A stretch of DNA of 64,000 bases from Rossellomorea aquimaris. GTDB taxonomy: Bacteria > Bacillota > Bacilli > Bacillales > Bacillaceae_B. Every line of letters starts with the position of its first letter. Position 1 is the first letter of the stretch. The stretch lies in assembly GCF_001877785.1 (NCBI RefSeq), contig NZ_MINN01000150.1:1-64000 (forward strand), given 5' to 3'. A program made the translations under genes and the position numbers. This document shows, piece after piece, positions 43,411-51,672 of the stretch. The notes beneath the pieces are model-generated. The model had not been told where the DNA came from. It saw nothing but the letters and a program-made list of their open reading frames with translations, and did not search any database.

Positions 43411-43518
43411 TCAGGATGCTTTTTTGGATTTTGATACCGCATTTGCGATACTTGCTGCAAGGCCTCCCCAAATGATGACGACACCTACAACCAACATTAC
43501 AATTGCACTACCGCTCAT
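43411..43518 (-). CDS. metS: MetS-type methionine/alanine importer small subunit, 35 aa
   Basis: The product MSGSAIVMLVVGVVIIWGGL... is one membrane helix followed by a basic tail ending KSKKAS. Such mini-subunits are encoded directly after NSS-family sodium symporters and are required for transport in the MetPS system of Corynebacterium glutamicum. GGAGG overlaps the 3' end of the symporter gene and the ATG lies one base after its stop codon, so the two are translated together. It is easily missed because of its size. Confidence 0.85.
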   Translation of the reverse strand: MSGSAIVMLVVGVVIIWGGLAASIANAVSKSKKAS

Positions 43519-43519
43519 G

Positions 43520-45046
43520 TCAGCTTACCTCCTTATAGCTATCAGCTTCTGTCTTTGAATGCCAGCGCTTAAAGGTTAATGCCACACCGACGATCAATGC
43601 GAAGGCTGCTACGAACCATCCGCTGTAAAGGATGAAAGCATTTGAGTAACCTTCATAGTTTCCGGTTTCCGTATCGAACTCTTTCAGAAGATTCATCTTG
43701 AATAATCCAAACATCATCCAGCCAAGCACGATTGGAGTAATGACGCCCAGGCAGACTTTCCACCAGCCGCCAAGCTGGATATCAGAAATGCCGTTTGAAT
43801 GATCTCTGAACGAATTGATCTTGCGCAGGAACCATGCCACCACAACGACTTCCACCAAGCCGATGAACGCTACACCGAACTGATTGATGAAGTAATCTGT
43901 AGCATCGAGGAAATACAATCCGCCCTGCGTTGCAAATAAAAGGGAGATAACAGCTGAGAGACCCCCGCCTAACGCAACGGCTTTATTACGTGATAATCCG
44001 AATTTTTCCTGAACTGCAGCCACATATGTTTCTGAAATCGAAATCAGTGATGAAAGCCCTGCAAGAACGAGGGATGCAAAGAATAAGAATCCAAACAAAC
44101 CATTCATTGCCGGGAATTCATTGATGATCTGAGGGAAGACAACGAATGCCAAGCCCACTCCGCCGCTAACCACTTCTTCCACTCCGACTCCTTGGGACTG
44201 AGCCATGAATCCAAGAGCCGCGAATACACCGATACCGGCAAGAAGCTCGAAACCTGAGTTACTGAACCCTGTGATGAAGGCGTTATTGGTAATATCCGAT
44301 TTTTTCGGAAGATAACTTGAATACGTAATCATGATGGCAAATGCGATTGACAAGCTGAAGAAGATCTGCCCGTATGCAGCCACCCATACCCCCGGGTCGG
44401 CTATCTTACTGAAATCCGGCTTGAAGAATGCATCCAATCCATCAAGTGCCCCTGGTAAAGTCAAGGCGCGAACCACAATGATCAAGAATAAAATGACAAG
44501 TGCGGGAATAAAGATCTTGTTCGCGACTTCGATACCTTTCTTTACACCTTTGAACAGAATTCCGAGAGTGATGACCCACACAAGCACCAGCGGGATGAAA
44601 ACTCCACCTACGATGCTGCCGGTTTGTCCAGGATCGACAGAAAGCTTAAGATATTCCCCAAACAGGAATCCTTCCGTGTCGTCCCCCCAGCCTTTGTTAA
44701 AGGCGAAGACACTGTAAGACATTGCCCATGCAATGATGACGGCATAATAGGTCGAGATGACAAAAGCAACAAGTACCTGCCACCATCCGAGCCATTCCGT
44801 CTTTTTGTTCATGCGGAAGTAAGATAATGGTGCTGATCCGCGGTACTTATGACCTATCGTGAATTCTAATACTAATAAAGGAATACCGGCAGTCAAGAGA
44901 GCAAAAAGATAAGGAATGAAGAATGCTCCTCCGCCATTTTCATACGCTACGGCCGGAAAACGCCAAATGTTCCCTAACCCGATTGCTGATCCTACTGCTG
45001 CCAGGATAAATCCTGCACGTGTTCCAAACTGGGCACGTTTTTCCAT
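43520..45046 (-). CDS. Sodium-dependent NSS-family amino acid symporter (MetP/YhdH-like)
   Basis: The 508-aa protein has about 12 helices and the neurotransmitter:sodium symporter signature GTRAGFILAAVGSAIGLGNIWRFP at its N-terminus, where the substrate and Na+ bind. IPLLVLEFTIGHKYRGSAPL follows. Paired with MetS it probably imports methionine or alanine with sodium. Sodium for uptake would be restored by the Mrp antiporter. A clear sigma-A promoter lies 80 bases upstream. RBS GGGGGG precedes the ATG. Confidence 0.88.
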   Translation of the reverse strand: MEKRAQFGTRAGFILAAVGSAIGLGNIWRFPAVAYENGGGAFFIPYLFALLTAGIPLLVLEFTIGHKYRGSAPLSYFRMNKKTEWLGWWQVLVAFVISTYYAVIIAWAMSYSVFAFNKGWGDDTEGFLFGEYLKLSVDPGQTGSIVGGVFIPLVLVWVITLGILFKGVKKGIEVANKIFIPALVILFLIIVVRALTLPGALDGLDAFFKPDFSKIADPGVWVAAYGQIFFSLSIAFAIMITYSSYLPKKSDITNNAFITGFSNSGFELLAGIGVFAALGFMAQSQGVGVEEVVSGGVGLAFVVFPQIINEFPAMNGLFGFLFFASLVLAGLSSLISISETYVAAVQEKFGLSRNKAVALGGGLSAVISLLFATQGGLYFLDATDYFINQFGVAFIGLVEVVVVAWFLRKINSFRDHSNGISDIQLGGWWKVCLGVITPIVLGWMMFGLFKMNLLKEFDTETGNYEGYSNAFILYSGWFVAAFALIVGVALTFKRWHSKTEADSYKEVS

Positions 45047-45126
45047 GTTGGTCCCCCCAAGCTTTCCAACTACCCGAAATAAGGTAATTGAAATTTTTTT
45101 ATTTTCAGATTATTTAATCTAAAGTC

Positions 45127-45155
45127 AGTATAGCTAGTTCTAGGACAATTGTCAA
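45127..45155 (-). promoter_or_regulatory. Sigma-A promoter of the symporter-metS operon
   Basis: TTGACA (45155-45150) and TATACT (45132-45127) are separated by exactly 17 bases on the minus strand. The leader to the ATG is about 75 bases and shows no known riboswitch. Confidence 0.75.
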
Positions 45156-45259
45156 AGCAAAATTTCGTTGTTTTAGCTGCACTTGCACTTAAATTGGTCC
45201 AAAATGACTATACGGCGCGGTTTTTGTCGAATATTTTTTATCATCCTCTATTAAATAAG

Positions 45260-46741
45260 TTAAGGATCCTGCCGGTGCTGGATCTCATAAGCCGTCCTTA
45301 CCCCGGATTCAATCGCCCCCTCCATCCAGCCATGGAAAGAAGAAGTATGCTCCCCTGCAAAATGTAGCCTCCCTTCCGGTTCCCGCGAGATTTCATCGAA
45401 ATTTTTCTGCTGCTGAGGCGTAAATAATGTGAAACAACCGGCTGAGTAAGGATTTTGCCCCCAATTGAACCATACTGCCTGAATGAATTCAGAATAGACG
45501 ATGCTTCCATATATTTTGGCTAAATCCCTTAAAGCAATCCGCACCAATTCTTCATCGGGCAGACTATTCCATAACACAGCATCATTGCCCCAGCTGTAGC
45601 TTGCAAGCATCACCCCCGGGCCGCCTGAGCCGATGCCATGGCTCGGAACATAACTGAACTTCAATGGGCTGTCAGTGACGGCATTTCCAAATCCCGCTTT
45701 TTCCCAGAACCTGGTCTTAAATTCGATGCCGATCTTTACTGCCTGGACATTATTCACTTCCCTTATCGCCTTCCATTTATTGAATGAAATTGATTCATGA
45801 GGGACTACATCCACAAACTGAAAGACAGTGAACGGCATTGTGACAATAGCATAGTCTGCCGTGTAACTCGACATCTTGCCTGAAAGGGGATTCAACGTTC
45901 GTACACAGACACCATCTTCTTTCTGAATGATCTTCACCACTTTCCGATTGAGCTTGATCTCATTTTGCAGCTCACTGATGAAAGACCGGGGCAGCTGATC
46001 GTTGCCTCCCGTTATTTCATAAAAGGATATTTCCTCACTGAAAATCGGGTAAATGATATCGGTTAAAATATCAATGAACGAAAAACCGGGGAATCCTTCA
46101 ATGCCCAGCATGACACCTATTTTTCTGATGGCACTGTCGGAAAGTGGTTTTCCAAGCGGATTGGAAGCCAGGTAGTCGCCCATCGAGTAGATTGAATACT
46201 CCTCCCTTAAAGCTTTCTGTTCTTCCGGTGTACTGCTCATATACAGATCTAAGAATGGTCTCGTCGACTCAAGGAAAAGTTCTGCGGCAGTTTTCCCTTT
46301 TTCATGTTCTTCAACTGGAAAACCCAGGATATCAGGATTTTTTTTATAGTCCCGTTTTGTGACAAGGACATTGTTCGCAAAGATCAAATCTTTCGGCGAT
46401 GAATTGATGAAGGGGTTTATCGGCAGGTTAAAGCGTTTGATGTATTCAAAAACCAAAGCGTGGTTCTCAGGAATTCTCATCGCTCCAAAATCAATGTAAT
46501 TACCTGAAGTAAAAGGTTCCCGCACTGTATAAACCCTTCCGCCCACCCTGTTATTCCCCTCCAGGACCTTGACTTCATGCCCTGCCCTCTTAAGCAGGGA
46601 TGCAGCCGTTAAACCAGCGAGTCCAGCTCCGAATATCAGCACTTTCTTCGGCTTGGACGAATGTTTAAAACCATTTATGATGATTGATAACAAGTCATCG
46701 GGATAGATCAAATCGTTAAAGCCTTCCACCTCTGTCAGCAT
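45260..46741 (-). CDS. Flavin amine/L-amino-acid oxidase (YobN-like)
   Basis: The 493-aa FAD enzyme has the dinucleotide motif VLIFGAGLAGLTAASLLKRA after a 32-residue extension. RVGGRVYTVREPF, GAMRIPENHALV and the C-terminal GRLHFAGEHTSSFHGWMEGA follow, as in snake-venom-type L-amino-acid oxidases and monoamine oxidases. It should deaminate an amine or amino acid with release of H2O2 and ammonia; the substrate is unknown. It has no signal peptide. It lies downstream of a lysine-controlled transporter, which makes lysine a candidate (inference). Confidence 0.85.
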   Translation of the reverse strand: MLTEVEGFNDLIYPDDLLSIIINGFKHSSKPKKVLIFGAGLAGLTAASLLKRAGHEVKVLEGNNRVGGRVYTVREPFTSGNYIDFGAMRIPENHALVFEYIKRFNLPINPFINSSPKDLIFANNVLVTKRDYKKNPDILGFPVEEHEKGKTAAELFLESTRPFLDLYMSSTPEEQKALREEYSIYSMGDYLASNPLGKPLSDSAIRKIGVMLGIEGFPGFSFIDILTDIIYPIFSEEISFYEITGGNDQLPRSFISELQNEIKLNRKVVKIIQKEDGVCVRTLNPLSGKMSSYTADYAIVTMPFTVFQFVDVVPHESISFNKWKAIREVNNVQAVKIGIEFKTRFWEKAGFGNAVTDSPLKFSYVPSHGIGSGGPGVMLASYSWGNDAVLWNSLPDEELVRIALRDLAKIYGSIVYSEFIQAVWFNWGQNPYSAGCFTLFTPQQQKNFDEISREPEGRLHFAGEHTSSFHGWMEGAIESGVRTAYEIQHRQDP

Positions 46742-46826
46742 ATCACTGCCCCCTTTTCTCCTATTCTTATGAGAAAAGAATCTTTGGTAGAATATGGGCT
46801 AAAGGCTTATTTTCTTTTCTGTTAGC

Positions 46827-46871
46827 CAACAAAAAAACCAGAAGCAGCTTTCTGCCTCTGGTTTTTTTGTA
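46827..46871 (-). terminator. Terminator of the lysine-transporter gene
   Basis: ACCAGA and TCTGGT enclose an inner GCAG/CTGC stem; the flanks are A and T runs, so it may act on both strands. It separates the transporter from the oxidase gene. Confidence 0.85.
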
Positions 46872-46877
46872 CTTTCA

Positions 46878-48437
46878 TTATGAAACGGCTGATTCCGTTT
46901 TCTTTCCTTTCAGTAAACCAAGTCCCGCGATGATCACAACCACTGCGATCAGACCAAGCAGTGTGCTTCCTGTGAAGCCTAATACGAGATATCCGATTGC
47001 AGCCGCCAGTGCTCCGATAAGAGCATACGGAAGCTGTGTCAATACGTGGTCGATGTGATTACTTCCGGCTCCTGTCGAGGACAGGATCGTCGTATCGGAA
47101 ATCGGTGAACAGTGATCTCCGAGTACAGCACCTGCCAATACGGCTGCCATCGCAGGAAGTAATACACTTACGTCGGTTGCCGCTGCAATTTCACCAGCGA
47201 TCGGAAGCAGGATTCCGAATGAGCCCCAAGAAGTACCTGTAGAGAAGGCCATGATGCCGGCCACCAAGAACAACAGTACTGGAAGCAGCTCGACTGGCAT
47301 GTTTGATTTTTCAACCAGCCCTGCAAGGTACGTGCCTGTTTGAAGCTCATCGATCAGTGTGACGATGGCCCATGCAAAAATAAGGATATACACGGCAGGA
47401 AGCATCGATTTGATTCCTTCTACTACCGCTGTACCGACTGCACTCCCCTCCACACCCTTCAAGCTTACTTGACGGAAGAAAAGAATAAGCGCAATCGCCA
47501 GTGCAAATAAACTGCCGTATAATAATGACTTTGTTACATCCGTGTTTTCAAATACAGGAATGATGTCAAAAGCTCCGACTGCCTTATACCCTGTCCAGAG
47601 CATCATGCCGACTGTTCCGGCGACCAGTGCAATGATCGGCCATGCCAGATCACCGACTGTCCCTTTGGAACTGACAGGAAGATCATTTTTCAGTTCACCA
47701 GGGATTTCCTTATCGGGATCATAAAGATTCCCTGTCGTGACTGCCCTGTCTTCGTGCTCTTTCATTTTACCGAAATCAAAGCCTTTAAACGCAACAACCA
47801 ATACAAGCAGAAGCGCTGCCCAGACATAAAGATTCATCGGAATCATTTGAATGAACGCAGAGAATGCCGTGTACTCGGTGATGCTGTGAGTGGCAAGGAT
47901 TGAACCGATGATCCCGATGATGTATGCCCCCCAGCTTGATACAGGTGATACGACACAGACCGGAGCTGATGTCGAATCGATGATATAAGCAAGTTTCGCA
48001 CGTGAAATTTTGTGACGGTCCGTGATCGGCCTTGCAACCTGTCCGACCGCAAGCGCATTGAAATAGTCATCGATAAAAATAATAATACCTAAAACGGCTG
48101 CGAGAAGCTGAGCGCCTCTCCTGGTCTTTACGCGTTTCATCGCCCATTCGCCGAATGCGCGGCTTCCGCCTGAGATGTTGACGAATGCAGTGATGACGCC
48201 AAGAATCAATAAGAAAAAGATGATGTACACATTCCAGGTGTTCAATCCGCCGTCTGCGACGAAAATTCCTTTGACGGCTTCCCATATCTTAGCGGCTGTA
48301 CCTGTGATAGAGAAATCTGTAATAAGAAGTGCTGATGCGATGATCCCTACACCCAGTGAGAGCAGTACGCGTCTCGTCAGAATAACCATCAGGATGGCTA
48401 AAAGGGGCGGGATGATTGAATAAATCGTGTTTTCCAT
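46878..48437 (-). CDS. lysW: NhaC-family transporter under lysine riboswitch control (LysW-type)
   Basis: The 519-aa integral membrane protein has about 12-13 helices and NhaC features: AVLGIIIFIDDYFNALAVGQ near residues 115-135, IDSTSAPVCVVSPVSSWGAY near 150-170, and a second STGTSWGSFGILLPIAGE / LGDHCSPISDTTILSS half. NhaC proteins are Na+/H+ or amino acid/cation exchangers. The mRNA leader is a lysine aptamer with a terminator, so lysine is the likely substrate; LysW was predicted as a lysine transporter from such riboswitches. GGAGGAGG precedes the ATG. Confidence 0.85.
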   Translation of the reverse strand: MENTIYSIIPPLLAILMVILTRRVLLSLGVGIIASALLITDFSITGTAAKIWEAVKGIFVADGGLNTWNVYIIFFLLILGVITAFVNISGGSRAFGEWAMKRVKTRRGAQLLAAVLGIIIFIDDYFNALAVGQVARPITDRHKISRAKLAYIIDSTSAPVCVVSPVSSWGAYIIGIIGSILATHSITEYTAFSAFIQMIPMNLYVWAALLLVLVVAFKGFDFGKMKEHEDRAVTTGNLYDPDKEIPGELKNDLPVSSKGTVGDLAWPIIALVAGTVGMMLWTGYKAVGAFDIIPVFENTDVTKSLLYGSLFALAIALILFFRQVSLKGVEGSAVGTAVVEGIKSMLPAVYILIFAWAIVTLIDELQTGTYLAGLVEKSNMPVELLPVLLFLVAGIMAFSTGTSWGSFGILLPIAGEIAAATDVSVLLPAMAAVLAGAVLGDHCSPISDTTILSSTGAGSNHIDHVLTQLPYALIGALAAAIGYLVLGFTGSTLLGLIAVVVIIAGLGLLKGKKTESAVS

Positions 48438-48484
48438 AATGTCCTCCTCCTATTTGATAGGGGGGAACCATTAGCATGACAGAG

Positions 48485-48527
48485 GAATATAAAAAAGGTA
48501 ATGATAGAGGATCCTATCATTACCTTT
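48485..48527 (-). terminator. Riboswitch attenuator terminator
   Basis: A perfect 14-bp stem (AAAGGTAATGATAG with CTATCATTACCTTT) with a 6-base loop is followed by TTTTTTATA on the minus strand. It lies between the lysine aptamer and the gene, so lysine binding should end transcription here. Confidence 0.9.
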
Positions 48528-48529
48528 AA

Positions 48530-48735
48530 TGAGTAATGTAAGTGCTCCATCACGATCTGTAGCTCCCCATTATAGAGTATCCCCCATAATGACAGTGTTA
48601 CCCTTTTTCAAGATAACCCCAGCACATATGCTTTTGACAAACATATCTGCTTCGGCAAAGGTTCCCTTTCATCTGTTGTCTCAGTTGTCATCCTCAAACA
48701 GCTTACTCTTGAACCCTGCACCTCTACCCCATCGG
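48530..48735 (-). ncRNA. Lysine riboswitch (L box) aptamer
   Basis: On the minus strand the conserved blocks occur in order: AGAGGTGC, AAGAGTA, GAAAGGGAACC, TTTGCCGAAGC, GTTATCTTGAAAAAGGGTAA with CACTGTC, then GGAGCTAC. The five-helix lysine aptamer has this order and these junction sequences. The first and last blocks form the closing helix that competes with the downstream terminator. A plausible promoter (TTGATA then TAATAT, 48785-48755) lies upstream. Confidence 0.9.
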
Positions 48736-48847
48736 ATTGATGATGTGGTTATAATATTAAAATTTCCTTTTTAAATATATCAAACTATCACTTATTTGAC
48801 AACTTTTAATTCGAGATGGGGTACGGGCAGGTTTTTCCAGCTTATAT

Positions 48848-48897
48848 TACTGCAGTTGATTTCTGTGCAAGACTTCGCTTTCCGCGGGCGGCTTCAA
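48848..48897 (-). repeat. Right-arm fragment R6 of the modular repeat at the yunB 3' end
   Basis: The minus strand reads CCGCCCGCGGAAAGCGAAG, TCTTGCACAGAAATCAACTG, matching the right arm of R3/R4. It begins directly at the yunB stop codon and precedes the lysine riboswitch promoter. No left arm is present. Confidence 0.75.
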
Positions 48898-49658
48898 TTC
48901 GTCGGCATTTCGATGGATGGGGATGGACCGTCGCCGCTGTTATTGAAGAATTGCGGTACATCGAGGTGGACGGTATCCATGGCGATCAGTACGTCCTGTT
49001 TGATGGTTTCGGTTTTGGTGGCAAACGGGATGATGATCTGGACGTTGACTGTAAGCGTGACATATACTTTGACGAGGGCATTGTTGATGCCGAACTCCTC
49101 GACCGTGTGCTTTATATCCGAACGCACGTCCCCGATCGAATGGAACCTGATGGGAACTTTTGGCCCCAGGTTCCCGAGCAATGCATTGTTGGTAGCCTGA
49201 CCAAGGGGCACCGAATAGACAATGCCTTCGTCAGCTTTCGTCCCTTCCTCGTCTATATCAATATCCGTGATGTATTCGAGATTCTCGATATTCCCTTTCT
49301 CGGCATCCTTTAAATATAACTGCACCAAATTAGTGATTTCTCCCTGAACCCTGTTGATATTCTGTGTATTGAACCTGAGAGAGACCACCTCCCCTTCTGC
49401 ATTTTTCACTTCTTCTGTTATTTCCTCCAACTCGATTGATCCGGCCACCTTTTTATTGATCGCTTTATTGATGACCATCGTCCCGATTCTGCTCGTCTGT
49501 GTTTCTGCATAGGCAAGCAGGGTCGGCTTCAAGCCCAGGTTGACGATCCAAAGACCCGCCCCTGTGGAAAACATGAAGAAAATAATGGTGATGACCATCA
49601 CATGGCGAAAAGGCAAGGGTCCTCCTCTTCGGGGTGTGTGTGTTTTGAATTTAGACAA
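48894..49658 (-). CDS. yunB: YunB, sporulation protein
   Basis: The 254-aa protein has a basic N-terminus (RRGGPLPFRHVM), one membrane helix (residues 20-41), and an extracellular part with GTMVINKAINKKVAGSIELE and VYSVPLGQATNNALLGNLGP. It matches YunB, a mother-cell (sigma-E) gene needed for normal spore formation in B. subtilis. The likely start is TTG at 49658 after AAGGGGGGA. That binding site lies in the 3' arm of the preceding gene's terminator. A second TTG with GAGGAGG lies 14 codons in. The 3' end abuts repeat R6. Confidence 0.87.
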   Translation of the reverse strand: MSKFKTHTPRRGGPLPFRHVMVITIIFFMFSTGAGLWIVNLGLKPTLLAYAETQTSRIGTMVINKAINKKVAGSIELEEITEEVKNAEGEVVSLRFNTQNINRVQGEITNLVQLYLKDAEKGNIENLEYITDIDIDEEGTKADEGIVYSVPLGQATNNALLGNLGPKVPIRFHSIGDVRSDIKHTVEEFGINNALVKVYVTLTVNVQIIIPFATKTETIKQDVLIAMDTVHLDVPQFFNNSGDGPSPSIEMPTN

Positions 49659-49706
49659 AAAAATCCCCCCTTACAAGCTATTCTTATGCTTCCTAAGGAG
49701 GGTTTA
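49656..49706 (-). terminator. Terminator of the HD-GYP gene, overlapping the yunB ribosome binding site
   Basis: AAACCCTCCTTA pairs with TAAGGGGGGATTT around a 20-base loop, followed by a T run that runs into the yunB TTG. The AAGGGGGGA in the 3' arm is also the yunB Shine-Dalgarno. Confidence 0.8.
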
Positions 49707-49717
49707 ACGCAAAAAAT

Positions 49718-50830
49718 TTATTTTATTTTACTAGGTGACGGCTCATAGTCGACATCAAAACCTGTTATGATTTTATCAAGTTCCGTACTCATGTCCAATT
49801 CATAAGGAGTATATAACTCTTCTCCGTTCTCTTCAATCACCCTTATGACGGGCCTGTCCGTCACCCCTCTGTTTTGACCCGTGACAATCCCTTTTTTCCC
49901 GTCATTCAATTCTACGATCATCCCGTTAGGATAAATCGCGACCGCTCTCCTGAACGCTTCGACCACATTCGGGTCGAATAAGGACCCTGAACCAGCGTAG
50001 AGGATTTCAAGCGCTTCATGAGGGAGCATGGCTTCCCTGTAAACCCGGTTGGATGTCATCGCGTCAAAGACATCAGCGACTGCGATGATCTTTGCATAAG
50101 GATGGATATCTTCACCCTTAAGTCCGCGGGGATAACCCGATCCATCCAGCCTTTCATGATGCTGATAAGCACAGTGGGCCACCAGCAGGGAAATGGTCTG
50201 CAGCTTTCTTAATATATCAAAACCGTGCTCGGTATGTTTCTGGACTTCCACAAATTCTTCTTCTGTCAATCTTCCAGGTTTCATGAGTATCTCTTCCGAC
50301 ACCAGCATTTTTCCCACATCATGAAGGATCGCGCCGATTCCGAGCTCTTCCAGCTGCTTCGGTGAGAGATTCAATTCGATACCGATCGATAACGTATACA
50401 GCGTCACATTGAATGAGTGATGAAATACGTAAGAATCATAGGAAAAGACGTCTGTAAGGACAGTCAGCAGTTCATCATTTCCTTTTACTTCTTTCAAAAC
50501 GACATCAATTATACTCTTAAGCTGCCTGGCACTTTCCTCTATGACATTCAAACTCCTGGGCATCTTGGCATCATTGATCCGGCTGAGTACTTCTTCTATA
50601 TTGGCGACCGCTTCCTGCCTGACTTTGACAGGTACCGATTCAGTCACTTTAATCCCGTTGGATAAAGCATCTTCAATATAGACATACCTGATGTTAAGCT
50701 CCTGCAGCCTGTGAATCATCCGCTCTGTAATTGCCACGTTCTGCTGGATCAGTGCATGACCCCTTACATTATATACAGTTGTCGCCATAACCATTCCAGG
50801 CTTCAAAGCCCTAGTTGATATCAGCCTCAT
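49718..50830 (-). CDS. HD-GYP domain protein, probable cyclic-dinucleotide phosphodiesterase
   Basis: The 370-aa cytosolic protein has an N-terminal DUF3391-like region (residues 1-100). An HD-GYP domain lies at about 120-310: FHHSFNVTLYTLSIG, IGAILHDVGKMLV (HD), HTEHGFDIL, AHCAYQHHERLDGSGYPRGL (GYP) and IIAVADVFDAMTS. A beta-rich tail (GMIVELNDGKKGIVTGQNRG) follows. Metal ligands are complete, so hydrolysis of c-di-GMP or a related nucleotide is likely. I do not recall this gene between yunB and yunC in B. subtilis. Confidence 0.9.
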   Translation of the reverse strand: MRLISTRALKPGMVMATTVYNVRGHALIQQNVAITERMIHRLQELNIRYVYIEDALSNGIKVTESVPVKVRQEAVANIEEVLSRINDAKMPRSLNVIEESARQLKSIIDVVLKEVKGNDELLTVLTDVFSYDSYVFHHSFNVTLYTLSIGIELNLSPKQLEELGIGAILHDVGKMLVSEEILMKPGRLTEEEFVEVQKHTEHGFDILRKLQTISLLVAHCAYQHHERLDGSGYPRGLKGEDIHPYAKIIAVADVFDAMTSNRVYREAMLPHEALEILYAGSGSLFDPNVVEAFRRAVAIYPNGMIVELNDGKKGIVTGQNRGVTDRPVIRVIEENGEELYTPYELDMSTELDKIITGFDVDYEPSPSKIK

Positions 50831-51054
50831 AGAATTCTCCTATGTAAATCTTTCAATTTTCGACATTTTTTACTAGTACCTCCATTATAAAGGATAAAAA
50901 GTGGGTTGCAAGCTGAATTTATGCAAAAAACAGGAAATATTCACGAAAGAATATTGTTAGGGGTTGTTTTTGGAATGGAGTTTAATTGGTGTTGGTGGAA
51001 CTTTGTTTTGTGTGCTTTTCATGTGTAAAAAGGTAAAATTGTTGGGGGGGGGTG

Positions 51055-51212
51055 TTCGATACGGCAATAGGTATTTACGGAAACAAAATAATGGGTTTGA
51101 TAATATATTTCTATTTTTGATAATAAATGGCTGGTTTTTGATAATATATCATGATTTTTGATAATAACCGGGCTGTTTTTGATAATATAATTTTCTAGTG
51201 TCCGATAATACC
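51055..51212. repeat. Phased 20-21-bp repeat array D (core TTTGATAATA)
   Basis: GATAAT occurs at 51099, 51119, 51140, 51160, 51181 and 51204 (spacing 20,21,20,21,23), each preceded by a T run; weaker copies extend to 51058. A typical unit reads TGATAATAAATGGCTGGTTT. It lies between the HD-GYP promoter region and the yunC 3' end. The rest of the gap (50831-51050) holds no gene apart from a GGGGGGGG run at 51046-51053. Confidence 0.8.
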
Positions 51213-51276
51213 CCCTCCCCGGCCGTAATTCCACCATAAAAAGACGCCCGCCGGTTCCTAAAGAACAAAAAAGCTC

Positions 51277-51306
51277 CCATGCAACCGGCACAGAAGCTTT
51301 ATCCAA
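51277..51306 (-). terminator. Probable terminator of yunC
   Basis: An imperfect hairpin (AAAGCTTCTGTGC with GCATGGGAGCTTT) is followed by TTTTTG on the minus strand, just past the yunC stop. Confidence 0.6.
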
Positions 51307-51312
51307 CTAAAA

Positions 51313-51615
51313 TCATAGCATTTTCAACAGCGCATCGCGGCCGACGGTACCGGGCAGGATTCCGCGGTTTTCCGCTTCAATCGTCACTGACTCAAGCGGT
51401 GCATCGAGAAGCTGGTCGATTGTTTTCACACCCACGGCCCTGCCGGCAATGATTCCTCTGTCACTCAGCTTTTCATTGAGCAGCCCCACATCCAGCGCCC
51501 CGCACATGATATATCCCTTATCACTAGTGACAACAAGCAGGTTGGTTTTCGGCAGTGCAACGGATATGGCTAAAAAGGTATGTCCTTCTATCGTAACTGG
51601 AGAAAGATTCATCAT
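51313..51615 (-). CDS. yunC: YunC, DUF1805 protein
   Basis: The 100-aa protein begins MMNLSPVTIEGHTFLAISVA and contains GYIMCGALDVGLLNEKLSDR and GIIAGRAVGVKTIDQLLDAP. It is a small alpha/beta protein of the DUF1805 family, conserved beside yunB and yunD in Bacillus; function unknown. GAGGAG precedes the first of two adjacent ATGs. It is probably transcribed with yunD, which ends 57 bases upstream. Confidence 0.88.
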   Translation of the reverse strand: MMNLSPVTIEGHTFLAISVALPKTNLLVVTSDKGYIMCGALDVGLLNEKLSDRGIIAGRAVGVKTIDQLLDAPLESVTIEAENRGILPGTVGRDALLKML

Positions 51616-51672
51616 TCTGCATCACTCCTCTCAACTCATATGTATGAGAGGAGCCGAAGAACGGTGAACCAT

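Noticed and set aside
45047-45126. Possible SAM or T-box leader for the methionine-type symporter
   Set aside because: The leader is only about 75 bases and contains none of the conserved aptamer or specifier elements.
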